This document shows positions 10,456 through 19,409 of a stretch of DNA of 64,000 bases, piece after piece; positions within the stretch are counted from its first letter, which is position 1, and each line of letters starts with the position of its first letter. A program made the position numbers and the translations under genes. The DNA lies in assembly GCF_014197105.1 (NCBI RefSeq), contig NZ_JACIEV010000007.1:182366-246365 (forward strand), given 5' to 3'. Source of the stretch: Sphingomonas jinjuensis. Its GTDB lineage: Bacteria; Pseudomonadota; Alphaproteobacteria; Sphingomonadales; Sphingomonadaceae. The notes under the pieces are model-generated. The model saw only the letters and a program-made list of their open reading frames with translations, had not been told where the DNA came from and searched no databases.

Positions 10456-10460
10456 ATGCC

Positions 10461-11612
10461 GTGATCGATCGTCGTACCCTGCTCGTGCGCGGCGGCCTGA
10501 CCGCCCTTGCGATGGGCGTCGCGCCGCGGATGGCGTTCGCCAAGGCGGAGACCGACCGCCGCTTTGTCTTCATCATCCAGCGCGGTGCGGCCGACGGGCT
10601 CGGCATCGTCGCGCCGGTCGGTGACCCGGCGTTCGTCGGCCAGCGCGGCGACCTCGCCGCCGACTTCGCAAGCGCGCCGCGGCTCGATGCAACCTTCGCG
10701 CTACATCCGGCGATGGCTCAATCGCTCGCTATGTTCCAGGCCAGGCAGGCGCTGTTCGCGCATGCGGTCGCGTCGCCATACCGCGACCGCTCGCACTTCG
10801 ATGGCCAGAACGTCCTCGAGACGGGCGGGGCGGGGGCGTACCAGCTCAAGGACGGCTGGATGAACCGCATGCTCGCGCTGGTGCCGTCGGGCGAGGCGAA
10901 GGCGATTGCGGTGTCGGCGACGGTGCCGATGGCGCTGCGGGGGCCTCGCGAGGTGGCAAGCTATGCGCCGTCCGCCCTGCCCGAGGCGTCGGACGACATG
11001 CTGCAGCGGGTGGCGATGCTGTACGAGGGTGACAGCCAGCTGCACGGGCTGTGGAGCGAGGCCCTGTCGACTAGGGCGCTGACCGGCGACCTCGCCGCCA
11101 ACAACGGCCAGAACGCCGCCGCAACGGGGCAGCTTGCCGCGCGGCTGCTGGCGCCGGCCAATGGCGCGCGGATGGCGATGATCGAGACGGGCGGCTGGGA
11201 TACCCATACCGGCCAGCGCGCACGGCTGGCGGCGAACCTGAAGGGGCTAGACGCGATGATCGGCGCGCTGAAGACGGGGCTGGGGCCGGCATGGGCGGAC
11301 ACCACCGTGCTGGTCGCGACCGAGTTCGGACGGACCGTGGCGGTCAACGGCACCGGCGGCACCGACCACGGCACCGGCACCGCGGCGATGCTGCTGGGCG
11401 GCGGCGTGAAGGGCGGCCGGGTGCTGGCGGACTGGCCGGGGCTGGCGGCGGCGCAGCTGTACGAAAACCGCGATCTGCGCCCGACGATGCAGCTCGACGC
11501 ACTGATCGCCGGGGCGGTGGCGGGGGCCTATGGGATCGATCCGGGCAAGGCGATGGCCGTGCTGTTCCCCAATGGGCAGAAGGCGGCGGCATTGGGTGGC
11601 CTGGTGGCTTGA
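10461..11612 (+). CDS. DUF1501 family protein, probably Tat-exported
   Basis: A 383-residue protein of the DUF1501 (sulfatase/alkaline-phosphatase-like) family. The N-terminus IDRRTLLVRGGLTALAMG resembles a twin-arginine signal, ending near MAFAKA. The body has RSHFDGQNVLETGG, a METGGWDTHTGQ-like block (IETGGWDTHTGQ), ATEFGRTVAVNGTGGTDHGT and a late LGGGVKGG, the alkaline-phosphatase-like metal/active-site blocks of this family. GTG 10461 is chosen because GGAGG ends eight bases upstream; the GTG at 10452 would also be in frame. Partner of the DUF1800 gene; the shared function is unknown. Confidence 0.85.
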   Translation: MIDRRTLLVRGGLTALAMGVAPRMAFAKAETDRRFVFIIQRGAADGLGIVAPVGDPAFVGQRGDLAADFASAPRLDATFALHPAMAQSLAMFQARQALFAHAVASPYRDRSHFDGQNVLETGGAGAYQLKDGWMNRMLALVPSGEAKAIAVSATVPMALRGPREVASYAPSALPEASDDMLQRVAMLYEGDSQLHGLWSEALSTRALTGDLAANNGQNAAATGQLAARLLAPANGARMAMIETGGWDTHTGQRARLAANLKGLDAMIGALKTGLGPAWADTTVLVATEFGRTVAVNGTGGTDHGTGTAAMLLGGGVKGGRVLADWPGLAAAQLYENRDLRPTMQLDALIAGAVAGAYGIDPGKAMAVLFPNGQKAAALGGLVA

Positions 11613-11614
11613 GA

Positions 11615-11748
11615 ATTCCTCCCCCGGAGGGGGAGGGGAACCAGCCGCAGGCTGGTGGAGGGGTACTTTCCGCGCGCGCTGACGCCGATGGCGACCTACC
11701 CCTCCACCACGGCTTCGCCGCGGTCCCCCTCCCCCTCCGGGGAGGATT
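11615..11748. repeat. REP doublet, family 4 (DUF1501-argS gap)
   Basis: Outer arms ATTCCTCCCCCGGAGGGGGA and the complementary CCTCCCCCTCCGGGGAGGAT bound two inner hairpins (ACCAGCC-GCA-GGCTGGT and a CCACGGC-TTC-GCCGCGG one), each next to TGGAGGGGT or its complement. The same design occurs inside rnr at 24291-24427 and at 55504-55633. It fills most of the 198-bp gap before argS. Confidence 0.85.
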
Positions 11749-11810
11749 GATCGACCGACACGCCCACCCCATTGCACGCCGCCGCGCGGCCCCGTAAGCC
11801 GCAGGGCATC

Positions 11811-13538
11811 ATGTCGCTCTATACCCGTTTCGCCGCGCATCTCGATGCTGCGCTCGACGATCTCGCGCTCGCGGGCGTGTTGCCCGAGGGGCTCGATCGC
11901 CGCAACGTCACCGTGGAGCCGCCGCGCGATGCGAGTCACGGCGATCTCGCCACCAATGCCGCGATGGTGCTGGCGAAATCTGCCAAGGCCAATCCGCGCC
12001 AGCTGGCCGAGGCGCTGGCCGCCGAACTGCGCAAGGTTGGCGGGGTCGAGGACGTGTCGGTCGCGGGGCCGGGCTTCATCAACCTGAAGCTGGCGGACGA
12101 CGCCTGGCGCGACGAGCTGGCGCGGATCGAGGCGGCGGGCGACGACTATGGCCGTTCGGCGAGCGGCGCCGGGCTGACCGTCAACATCGAATATGTCTCG
12201 GCCAATCCGACCGGGCCGATGCACATGGGCCATTGCCGCGGTGCGGTGGTCGGCGATGCGCTCGCCAGCCTGCTGGAGTTCGCCGGACACGAGGTCATCC
12301 GCGAATATTACGTCAACGATGCCGGCGGTCAGGTCGACGTGCTCGCCCGCTCGGCGCACCTGCGTTATCGCGAGGCGTTGGGCGAGGATATCGGCGCGAT
12401 CCCCGAGGGGCTGTATCCGGGCGACTATCTGGTGCCGGTCGGGCGCGCGCTGGCGGCGGAATATGGCGATCGCTTCGTCGAGGCGCCCGAGGCCGAGTGG
12501 CTGGCGACGTTCCGCAGCCGCGCGGTCGCGGCAATGCTGGTGATGATCCGCGAGGATCTGGCGCTGCTCGGCATCCATCACGACCTGTTCTCGTCGGAAG
12601 CCGAACTGCAGGCGGCGGGCAAGCCCGAGGCGGCGGAGAAGTGGCTACGCGAGCATGACCTGGTCTATGACGGCGTGCTGGAAGCGCCCAAGGGCGAAAC
12701 GCCCGAGGATTGGGAGCCGGTCGAGCTGCCGCTGTTCCGTTCGACGAAATTCGGCGATGATCAGGATCGGCCGATCAAGAAGTCGAACGGGCAATGGACC
12801 TATTTCGGCGCCGACCTCGCCTATCACTTCCAGAAGGCGCAGACTGCCGACCAGCTGATCGACATCTGGGGCGCCGACCACGCCGGCACCGTCAAGCGCA
12901 TCGTCGCGGCGGTCGCGGCGCTGACCGACGGCAAGACGCGCTTCGACGTGAAGCTCGTACAGATGGTTCGCCTGCTGCGCGGCGGCGAGCCGGTGAAGAT
13001 GTCGAAGCGCGCGGGCAATTTCGTGACGCTCGCCGATGTGGTGCGCGAGGTCGGCAAGGACGTCGTCCGCTTCACCATGCTGACGCGGCGCAGCGACGCG
13101 CAGATGGACTTCGACTTCGCCAAGGTGGTCGAGGCGTCGAAGGACAATCCGGTCTTCTACGTCCAATATGCGCACGCCCGCATCGCGTCGGTGCATCGCC
13201 GAGCTGCTGAAGCGGGGATCGAGGGGGGCGAGGCCGACCTGTCCCTTCTCGGGACGGACGAGCTGGCTTTGGTGAAGCTCGCCGCGCAGTTCCCGCGCGT
13301 CGTCGAGACCGCGGCGTCGGCGCGCGAGCCGCATCGAATTGCGTTCTATCTCTATGACTTGGCAGCTGCGTTTCATGCCCAGTGGAACGTCGGCAACGAC
13401 CGCCCCGACCGCCGCTTCCTGGTGGTCGAGGATGCGGCCGCCACGCGCGCCCGGCTTTTCCTTGCCGCCCGGATCGGGCAAATCATTCGCAACGGCCTCC
13501 GCATCATGGGAGTCGAGGCGGTGTCGGAGATGAACTAG
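11811..13538 (+). CDS. argS: Arginyl-tRNA synthetase
   Basis: Class I aminoacyl-tRNA synthetase of 575 residues that charges tRNA-Arg. Shows the N-terminal additional domain, the HIGH-type motif in [33 protein letters not shown], and [13 protein letters not shown] as the KMSKS-type loop. The all-helical anticodon-binding domain follows ([16 protein letters not shown] and [18 protein letters not shown]). ATG 11811 matches the usual start ([11 protein letters not shown]); an in-frame start 13 codons upstream has no family support. The next gene, a SPOR protein, begins one base after the stop. Confidence 0.97.
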   Translation: MSLYTRFAAHLDAALDDLALAGVLPEGLDRRNVTVEPPRDASHGDLATNAAMVLAKSAKANPRQLAEALAAELRKVGGVEDVSVAGPGFINLKLADDAWRDELARIEAAGDDYGRSASGAGLTVNIEYVSANPTGPMHMGHCRGAVVGDALASLLEFAGHEVIREYYVNDAGGQVDVLARSAHLRYREALGEDIGAIPEGLYPGDYLVPVGRALAAEYGDRFVEAPEAEWLATFRSRAVAAMLVMIREDLALLGIHHDLFSSEAELQAAGKPEAAEKWLREHDLVYDGVLEAPKGETPEDWEPVELPLFRSTKFGDDQDRPIKKSNGQWTYFGADLAYHFQKAQTADQLIDIWGADHAGTVKRIVAAVAALTDGKTRFDVKLVQMVRLLRGGEPVKMSKRAGNFVTLADVVREVGKDVVRFTMLTRRSDAQMDFDFAKVVEASKDNPVFYVQYAHARIASVHRRAAEAGIEGGEADLSLLGTDELALVKLAAQFPRVVETAASAREPHRIAFYLYDLAAAFHAQWNVGNDRPDRRFLVVEDAAATRARLFLAARIGQIIRNGLRIMGVEAVSEMN

Positions 13539-13539
13539 G

Positions 13540-14253
13540 ATGCCCAGCGGCTTTCGTGAGGAGGATCGGCTCCCCTGGCTGGAGACCGTCGAATCGGACA
13601 CGCGCGAGGGCGTGCCGATCGGCCGCGCGATCGGCATGGTGCTGCTCGGCCTGGCGGTGATCGCCGCGATCGTCTTCGCTTATTACAAGGTTCAGCAGCG
13701 CCCGGCGGCGACCGGCCAGCTGATCCCGGCGCCCGAAGGGCCCTACAAGGTCAAGCCGCAGGAGCCGGGCGGGATGAAGGTCGAGGGCGAGGGCAACGCC
13801 GCCATCGCCACCAGCGCAGGCCAGAGCGGCCAGGGCGCGATCGACCTCAACGCGGTGCCCGAAAAGCCCGTCGAGGGCACGCGAGTGGTTCCGAGGCCGA
13901 CCCCGACCGACAGCGGCGCCCGCAACGCGGTCGCACAGGTTCCGACCTCGGGCGGCAAGCTGGTCGCGGCGGCACCGGTGTCGGTGCGCAGCGATGCCAA
14001 CCGGAGCGGCGGCGCACGCGGCACGCAGGTTCAGCTCGGCGCCTATCCCAGCGAGGCGCTGGCCAATGCAGCATGGTCGGGCTTTTCGAAGCGCTTCGGC
14101 TATCTGGCGCCGCTGACCAAGTCGGTGCAGTCGGTGTCGACCGGCGGCAAGACGCTGTACCGGCTGCGGGTCGATGCGGGCAGTGCCGACGAGGCGGCCG
14201 AGCTGTGCGGCCGGCTGCGCGTGGCGGGCGAGGCGTGCTTCGTCGCGGGGTGA
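13540..14253 (+). CDS. Single-pass membrane protein with SPOR domain
   Basis: A 237-residue bitopic inner-membrane protein. A short acidic cytoplasmic tail (DRLPWLETVES) precedes one transmembrane helix (about 30-48, IGMVLLGLAVIAAIVFAYY), a Pro/Gly-rich periplasmic linker and a C-terminal SPOR domain (about 165-237) with VQLGAYPSEALANAAW and LYRLRVDAGSADEAAELCGR. SPOR domains bind glycan lacking stem peptides at the septum, so a division-site role is inferred. An argS-SPOR-nagZ order is common in alphaproteobacteria, which supports it as the FtsN-like/SPOR member of that block. Confidence 0.88.
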   Translation: MPSGFREEDRLPWLETVESDTREGVPIGRAIGMVLLGLAVIAAIVFAYYKVQQRPAATGQLIPAPEGPYKVKPQEPGGMKVEGEGNAAIATSAGQSGQGAIDLNAVPEKPVEGTRVVPRPTPTDSGARNAVAQVPTSGGKLVAAAPVSVRSDANRSGGARGTQVQLGAYPSEALANAAWSGFSKRFGYLAPLTKSVQSVSTGGKTLYRLRVDAGSADEAAELCGRLRVAGEACFVAG

Positions 14254-14285
14254 CGCTGTCGTCGCGCTGAATTACACGAGCGCGC

Positions 14286-15293
14286 ATGAAGCCTGTGATC
14301 TTCGGCCTGTCCGGCCTGACCCTAACCGACGACGAGCGCGCCTTCTTTGCCGAATGCGAGCCGGCCGGGTTCATCCTGTTCGGCCGCAACGTCGAAAGCC
14401 GCGAGCAGCTGCGCGCGCTGACCGACGAGCTGCGTGAGCTGACCGGGCGAGGCGACGACCTGCCGATCCTGATCGATCAGGAGGGCGGCCCGGTGTCGCG
14501 GATGAAGCCGCCGGTGTGGCCGGCCTTTCCGGCGGGGCCGGTCTTCGCCGCAGCCTATGCCAGGGCGCCGATGACGGCCATCCAGGCGATGCGCGCCAAC
14601 GGCCAGGCGCTGGCACTGATGCTGGCGGAGGCGGGGATCACCGTCGACTGCGCGCCGATCATCGACGTCGCTCAGCCCGACACCACCCCGGCGATCGCCT
14701 GCCGCGCCTATGGTAGCGAGCCGATGCAGGTGGCGGCGCTCGGCCGTGCGATGCTGGAGGGGCTGGCGGCGGGTGGCGTGGTCGGCGTGGTCAAGCACAT
14801 GCCCGGCCACGGCCGCGCGATCGTCGACTCGCACCATCTGCTGCCGACGGTCACGGCCGACGATGCGGCGCTGGAGGCGGATATTGAGCCGTTCCGCGCA
14901 CTGGCGCATGCACCGATGGGAATGACGTCGCACATCGTCTTCGAGGCGTGGGATGCCGAGCAGCCCGCGACGCTGTCGCCGATCGTGATCGATCAGGTGA
15001 TCCGCCGGCGCATCGGCTTCGACGGGGTGCTGATGACCGACGACATCGACATGAAGGCGCTGTCGGGCACCGCCGGCGAGAAGGCGGTGGCCGCGATCGA
15101 CGCCGGCTGCGACCTGGTGCTCGATTGCTGGGCACGGATGGACGAGATGGTCGAAATCGCCGACCGGCTTGGCGAGATCGGCGATGCGGCGCGGGCCCGA
15201 CTGGACCGCGCGATGGCTAGCCGCCGCGCACCCGAAGGCAACTTCGACGCGCTGATCGCCCACCGCGACGCGTTGTTGGCGGCGGTGGGCTGA
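14286..15293 (+). CDS. nagZ: Beta-N-acetylhexosaminidase
   Basis: Cytoplasmic GH3 enzyme of 335 residues that removes GlcNAc from muropeptides in cell-wall recycling. Shows FGLSGLTLTDDE, GFILFGRNV, the ILIDQEGGPVSRMKPP substrate loop, the general acid/base pair in KHMPGHGRAIVDSHH, and the nucleophile region GVLMTDDIDMKALSG. The length fits NagZ. It follows the SPOR gene by 32 bases. The expected alphaproteobacterial followers scpA, scpB and tatA are not here; pgi lies on the opposite strand instead. Confidence 0.95.
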   Translation: MKPVIFGLSGLTLTDDERAFFAECEPAGFILFGRNVESREQLRALTDELRELTGRGDDLPILIDQEGGPVSRMKPPVWPAFPAGPVFAAAYARAPMTAIQAMRANGQALALMLAEAGITVDCAPIIDVAQPDTTPAIACRAYGSEPMQVAALGRAMLEGLAAGGVVGVVKHMPGHGRAIVDSHHLLPTVTADDAALEADIEPFRALAHAPMGMTSHIVFEAWDAEQPATLSPIVIDQVIRRRIGFDGVLMTDDIDMKALSGTAGEKAVAAIDAGCDLVLDCWARMDEMVEIADRLGEIGDAARARLDRAMASRRAPEGNFDALIAHRDALLAAVG

Positions 15294-15354
15294 ACTCCTC
15301 CCGTCATTCCGCCGTGGCGGGAGTAACGGGAGGTCGATCGCGTCGGCCCAAGCG

Positions 15355-16845
15355 TCAGTCCAGCCCCGCCCGCTTGATGAGATCGGTGGTCGAGGGGTCG
15401 AACTCGCCGCCGCCCTTGGCCGCTGCCTTCGCCATTTCCTTGCCCAGCTCGACGCCGAACTGGTCGAACGAGTTGATGCCCAGCAGGACGCCGTTCACGA
15501 ACACGCGATGCTCGTAGAAGGCGATCAGCGCGCCGAGCGTGCGCGGTTCGAGCGTGTCGAGAAGGATCGTCGACGAAGGCCGGTCGCCCGCATAGCTGCG
15601 CGCGGGGTCGTCGACCTGCTTGCCCTTCATCAGCGCCGCACCCTGTGCGAAGGCGTTGAGCAGCAGCTGGCGGTGGTGCTCTTCGGGCAGCGTGTCGCCT
15701 GGCTCGATGACCGCCAGGAACTCGACGGGGACGAGGTGGGTGCCCTGATGGAGCAGCTGGAACACCGCATGCTGCGCATCGGTGCCGACGCCGCCCCAGG
15801 TGATCGCGGCGGTGGGGCGGCCGACCGGCTTGCCGTCGACGGTGACGCCCTTGCCGTTCGATTCCATCTCGAGCTGCTGGAGATAGCTCGGCAACAGGCG
15901 GAGGCGTTCGTCATAGGCGAAGGGCGCGCGCGTTTCGGCGTGGCGGACCTGGGTGTAGTAGAGATCGGCGAAGGCGGCGAGCGCGGGAGCATTTTCGTGC
16001 AGCGCGGTCAGGCGGAAGTGGCGGTCCATCTCGGCCGCACCCTCGAGTAGCTCCTCGAACGCCGCCCAGCCGAGCGCGAGCGCGGCGGGGAAGCCGATCG
16101 ACGACCACAGCGAGTAACGGCCGCCGACGCCTTCGGAAAAGGGCAGGACGCGGGTGTCGTCGACGCCCCATTCGTTCGCCTTTTCGGGCGAGGCGGTCAG
16201 CGCGACGACGCGGCCATAGGGATCCTCGACGCCGTTCTCGGTCATCCATTGGATCACCGATTCGGCGTTGAGCATCGTCTCGGTCGTCGTGAACGTCTTG
16301 GATGCGACGACCAACAGCGTGGTCTTGGCGTCGAAGCGCTTGAAGACATCCTCCAGCGCCATGCCGTCGACGTTCGAGACGATCGCGACCTCGTAGCGGC
16401 TGTCCTCGCGTCCGAGCGCATCGACGAGCAGGTGAGGCCCCAGCGCCGAGCCACCGATGCCGACGTGAAGGACATATTCGATCGGGCCAAGCGCCTCCGC
16501 CTCGATCGCGTCGACCAGCGCGCGGGTGCGCTCGTGATAGCGGCGCGAGCGGGCGACGCTCTCGGCGTTACCCTCGCCGCGCTCGGCGGTGTGCTCGACC
16601 GGGCGGTCCTCGGTGACGTTGACATGCTCGCCGCCGAACATCGCCTCGCGCTTGCCGGCGAGATCGCTCGCCTTGGCCAGGCGCTCGAACGCGGCGACAG
16701 CATCGGCGGTCAGGTGAGTCTTCGACCAATCGAAATGGATGCCGGCGACGTCGAGGCTGAATCGGTCGAGCCTCCCGTCGTCCTCGGCGAACAAATCGAG
16801 CAGCTTGGGGCTCGGCAATGCCTCGATCTCAGACCAGTCCGCCAT
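15355..16845 (-). CDS. pgi: Glucose-6-phosphate isomerase
   Basis: Interconverts glucose 6-phosphate and fructose 6-phosphate; 496 residues, cytoplasmic. Family marks: HVGIGGSALGPHLLVDAL, VASKTFTTTETMLNA, the GGRYSLWSSIGFPAAL signature, SNGKGVTVDGKPVG, WGGVGTDAQHAVFQLLHQG with the catalytic Glu/His region, and FDQFGVELGKEMA with the late catalytic Lys. ATG 16845 begins MADWSEIEALP. The upstream in-frame extension to 17286 runs through lepB on the other strand and is rejected. It is convergent with nagZ and divergent from lepB across a 129-bp gap that must hold both promoters. Confidence 0.97.
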   Translation of the reverse strand: MADWSEIEALPSPKLLDLFAEDDGRLDRFSLDVAGIHFDWSKTHLTADAVAAFERLAKASDLAGKREAMFGGEHVNVTEDRPVEHTAERGEGNAESVARSRRYHERTRALVDAIEAEALGPIEYVLHVGIGGSALGPHLLVDALGREDSRYEVAIVSNVDGMALEDVFKRFDAKTTLLVVASKTFTTTETMLNAESVIQWMTENGVEDPYGRVVALTASPEKANEWGVDDTRVLPFSEGVGGRYSLWSSIGFPAALALGWAAFEELLEGAAEMDRHFRLTALHENAPALAAFADLYYTQVRHAETRAPFAYDERLRLLPSYLQQLEMESNGKGVTVDGKPVGRPTAAITWGGVGTDAQHAVFQLLHQGTHLVPVEFLAVIEPGDTLPEEHHRQLLLNAFAQGAALMKGKQVDDPARSYAGDRPSSTILLDTLEPRTLGALIAFYEHRVFVNGVLLGINSFDQFGVELGKEMAKAAAKGGGEFDPSTTDLIKRAGLD

Positions 16846-16974
16846 ATGATGTCTCCGTGTGCGATGAGCCGTCGCCGCGCCTGTAGCGCCGCAAGCCGCG
16901 ACGCGCCAGAACGGGTCAGCTCGCACAAGGCTCCCGCTTGACGCCGCGCCCGGGTTGCGCGACGCCGCCGGTCC

Positions 16975-17793
16975 ATGGCCAAGACCACCACCCCGCGCGC
17001 GAAGGGCGCGACATCGGAGACCGCGGAGACCGTGCGTTTCCTGCTGAAGCTGGCGCTGATCGTGCTGATCGTCCGCAGCTTCGTCTTCGCGCCTTTCTCG
17101 ATCCCCAGCGAGTCGATGCTGCCGCGGCTGCTGATCGGCGACTATCTGTTCGTGACCAAATGGAACTACGGCTATTCGCGCTGGTCGCTGCCGTGGGGCG
17201 TGCCGCTGATCCCCGGACGGGTGTTCGGGCGCGATCCGGCGCGCGGCGACGTCGTCGTGTTCCGCTCGCCGGGGCCGGACGACCATGACGTGATCAAGCG
17301 GGTGATCGGCCTGCCGGGCGACAGCGTTCAGATGCGTGGCGGCCAGCTGTTCCTGAATAGCAAGGCGATACCGAAGCAGCGCGTCGCCGACTTTACCGTG
17401 CCGCTGTCGGACAATTTCGACGAGGGGAAGTGCGACGCGCAGTTCCAGGGCACCGGCGTCAACGGCAAGGCGATCTGCCGCTATCCGCGCTATCGCGAGA
17501 CGCTGCCCAACGGGAAGAGCTATTTCGTGCTCGACCAGGCGGAGATTCCGGCTGCCGACGATACCGGCGTCTACAAGGTGCCGGCGGGGACGGTGTTCCT
17601 GATGGGCGACAATCGCGACGACAGCGCCGACAGCCGCTTCGCGCCGCCCGAGGGCATGGGCTTCATTCCGATGGAGCGGATCGAGGGCAAGGCGGCGGTG
17701 ACGTTCTTCTCAACCGACGGATCGGCGGAGTGGCTGAAGCCGTGGACGTGGTTCAGCGCAGCGCGGCCATCGCGGATCGGAGAGGGGTTCTGA
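16975..17793 (+). CDS. lepB: Signal peptidase I
   Basis: Membrane serine protease of 272 residues that removes signal peptides from exported proteins. One N-terminal transmembrane helix (about 22-41) is followed by PSESMLP with nucleophile Ser47, then IKRVIGLPGD with the general-base Lys at about 108, and the late GDNRDDSADSRF box. Two Cys (about 152 and 163) in the insert could form a disulfide. The 3' end overlaps rnc, the classic lepB-rnc order; the usual third partner era is missing downstream. Confidence 0.96.
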   Translation: MAKTTTPRAKGATSETAETVRFLLKLALIVLIVRSFVFAPFSIPSESMLPRLLIGDYLFVTKWNYGYSRWSLPWGVPLIPGRVFGRDPARGDVVVFRSPGPDDHDVIKRVIGLPGDSVQMRGGQLFLNSKAIPKQRVADFTVPLSDNFDEGKCDAQFQGTGVNGKAICRYPRYRETLPNGKSYFVLDQAEIPAADDTGVYKVPAGTVFLMGDNRDDSADSRFAPPEGMGFIPMERIEGKAAVTFFSTDGSAEWLKPWTWFSAARPSRIGEGF

Positions 17794-18455
17794 GCGAGCC
17801 GCTCGACGACTGGCTGGCGTCGACGTTCGGACGGGCGCCGCGCCACCTCGCCCCGTTCGCGCGGGCGCTGACCCATGGCAGCCAGGCGGCGGCGAACTAC
17901 GAGCGGCTCGAATTCCTGGGCGACCGCGTGCTTGGGCTGATCATGGCCGAGTGGCTGTACGACACCTTTCCGGGCGAGCCGGAAGGCGCACTGTCGAAGC
18001 GGTTCAATTCGGTGGTGACGGGCGCGGTGTGCGCCGACGTCGCGCGGTCGCTGGGCGTGCGCGATCATTTGATGCTGGGTAAGCAGGCACGCGACGACGG
18101 CGCCAATGACAGCGACAATGTGCTGGGCGACGTGATGGAGGCGCTGATCGGCGCCTGGTATCTGGAGGCGGGGCTCGATGCCGCACGCGCCTTCGTCCGC
18201 GAGGCGTGGGGCGACCGGATACGGCGTCACGCGGCGGCGCCGCAGCATCCCAAGTCGGCGCTGCAGGAATGGGCGGCGGCTCATCGGCGGCGTGCGCCGA
18301 CCTATGAGGTGGTGGATCGCTCGGGTCCGGGCCACGCGCCGCGCTTCACGGTGAAGGTGTCGATCGGGCGCGACGAGGCGAGCGCGACGGGGGCGAACAA
18401 GCAGGTGGCGGAGACGGCGGCGGCGCGAGCGCTGCTGGAGATGCTGGGCGGCTAG
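17790..18455 (+). CDS. rnc: Ribonuclease III, probably with a CTG start
   Basis: Double-strand-specific endoribonuclease for rRNA and mRNA processing; 221 residues. The catalytic domain holds the RNase III signature NYERLEFLGDRVLGL, with the second acidic cluster in NDSDNVLGDVMEALIGAWYL. A C-terminal dsRNA-binding domain runs from HPKSALQEWAAAHRR to ANKQVAETAAARALLEML. No ATG, GTG or TTG lies at the expected N-terminus. CTG 17790 (CTGA, overlapping the lepB stop) follows GGAGAGG by a few bases and gives LSEPLDDWLAS, a normal length. The in-frame GTG codons at 17742 and 17748 are alternatives. The stop TAG shares CTAG with the convergent permease gene. Confidence 0.93.
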   Translation: MSEPLDDWLASTFGRAPRHLAPFARALTHGSQAAANYERLEFLGDRVLGLIMAEWLYDTFPGEPEGALSKRFNSVVTGAVCADVARSLGVRDHLMLGKQARDDGANDSDNVLGDVMEALIGAWYLEAGLDAARAFVREAWGDRIRRHAAAPQHPKSALQEWAAAHRRRAPTYEVVDRSGPGHAPRFTVKVSIGRDEASATGANKQVAETAAARALLEMLGG

Positions 18456-19357
18456 ATGACGCCCTGTGCGATCGCCTGGCGTGTTTCCGCGCGGCGGCGG
18501 ATGTGTTCGCGCCAGACGATGTAGAGGCCGCTGGCGATGATGATCGGGGCGCCGATCCAGGTCGCGGTGACGGGCAGCGTGCCGAAGACCAGCCAGCCGA
18601 AGGCCGTCGCCCAGACGAGCGAGCTGTAATCCATTGGCACGACGATCGAGACGGCGCCGCGCGACAGGCTGCCGGTCATGGCGAGCTGCGCGCAGCCGCC
18701 GACGAGGCCGATGCCGAGCAGCAATATCCAGACGACCGGCGGATGCGCGGCGACGGTGAACGCCAGCACGATGCCCAGCGGGATCAGCGAAAGGAAGGAG
18801 AACCAGAAGACGGTCGTCATCGCCGCCTCGGTCCGGCCGATCTGGCGCAGCAGGATCGAGACGGTGGCGGTGAGGACGGCGGCGGCAAGACCCGACAGCG
18901 CGCCGAGCGGCGGGATCGCGTTGCCGCCCGCGCCGGTGACAATGACGACGCCGACGAATCCCGCGAGCACCGCGCTCCATCGCCTCCAGCCGGTCGCCTC
19001 GCCCAGTACCAGTGCGCCCAGGATGGTGGCGAAGATCGGCATCGAGAAGCCGATCGTCGTCGCCTCCGCCAGCGGGAGCATCATCAGCGCGGTGAAGGTG
19101 AATGCCATCGAGCTGAGCCCGACGACGCAGCGCGAGACATGCGCGCCGAACCGCTTGGTCTTCAGGCTGGCGAAGCCGGGGCCGCTGGCGACCACCGCGG
19201 AAACGAGCAGCGTCGCGCCGAACTGGCGGAAGAACAGGATCTCACCCAGCGCGGCGCCGTGCGCCTCCGCCAGCTTGATGCCGACGTTCATGATCGAGAA
19301 CAGCAGCGCCGACACCAATCTGAGCCCGATGGCGGAATAGAGGCGGTCGTCGGTCAC
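18452..19357 (-). CDS. EamA/DMT-type permease
   Basis: Inner-membrane protein of 301 residues with about ten hydrophobic segments in two five-helix halves, the drug/metabolite transporter superfamily pattern. The first EamA repeat includes LFSIMNVGIKLAEAHGAALGEILFFRQ and LPLAEATTIGFSMPIFATIL; the second ends TWIGAPIIIASGLYIVWREH. The substrate cannot be read from sequence; members export amino acids, metabolites or drugs. GTG 19357 starts MTDDRLYSAIGLR. Its stop shares the palindrome CTAG with rnc, so the two genes overlap tail to tail by four bases. Confidence 0.85.
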   Translation of the reverse strand: MTDDRLYSAIGLRLVSALLFSIMNVGIKLAEAHGAALGEILFFRQFGATLLVSAVVASGPGFASLKTKRFGAHVSRCVVGLSSMAFTFTALMMLPLAEATTIGFSMPIFATILGALVLGEATGWRRWSAVLAGFVGVVIVTGAGGNAIPPLGALSGLAAAVLTATVSILLRQIGRTEAAMTTVFWFSFLSLIPLGIVLAFTVAAHPPVVWILLLGIGLVGGCAQLAMTGSLSRGAVSIVVPMDYSSLVWATAFGWLVFGTLPVTATWIGAPIIIASGLYIVWREHIRRRAETRQAIAQGVI

Positions 19358-19409
19358 AGCGTCGCGCGTAAGCGCAGCCGCCGGTGATGACCATAGCGAT
19401 CGCCACGGG

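Noticed and set aside
13540..14253. Calling the membrane SPOR protein FtsN
   Set aside because: Topology and SPOR domain fit, but the FtsN essential motif could not be identified by eye, so a neutral name is used.
17742..17789. GTG codons at 17742 and 17748 as rnc starts
   Set aside because: They would add 14-16 residues deep inside lepB without a ribosome binding site; kept as second choice to CTG 17790.
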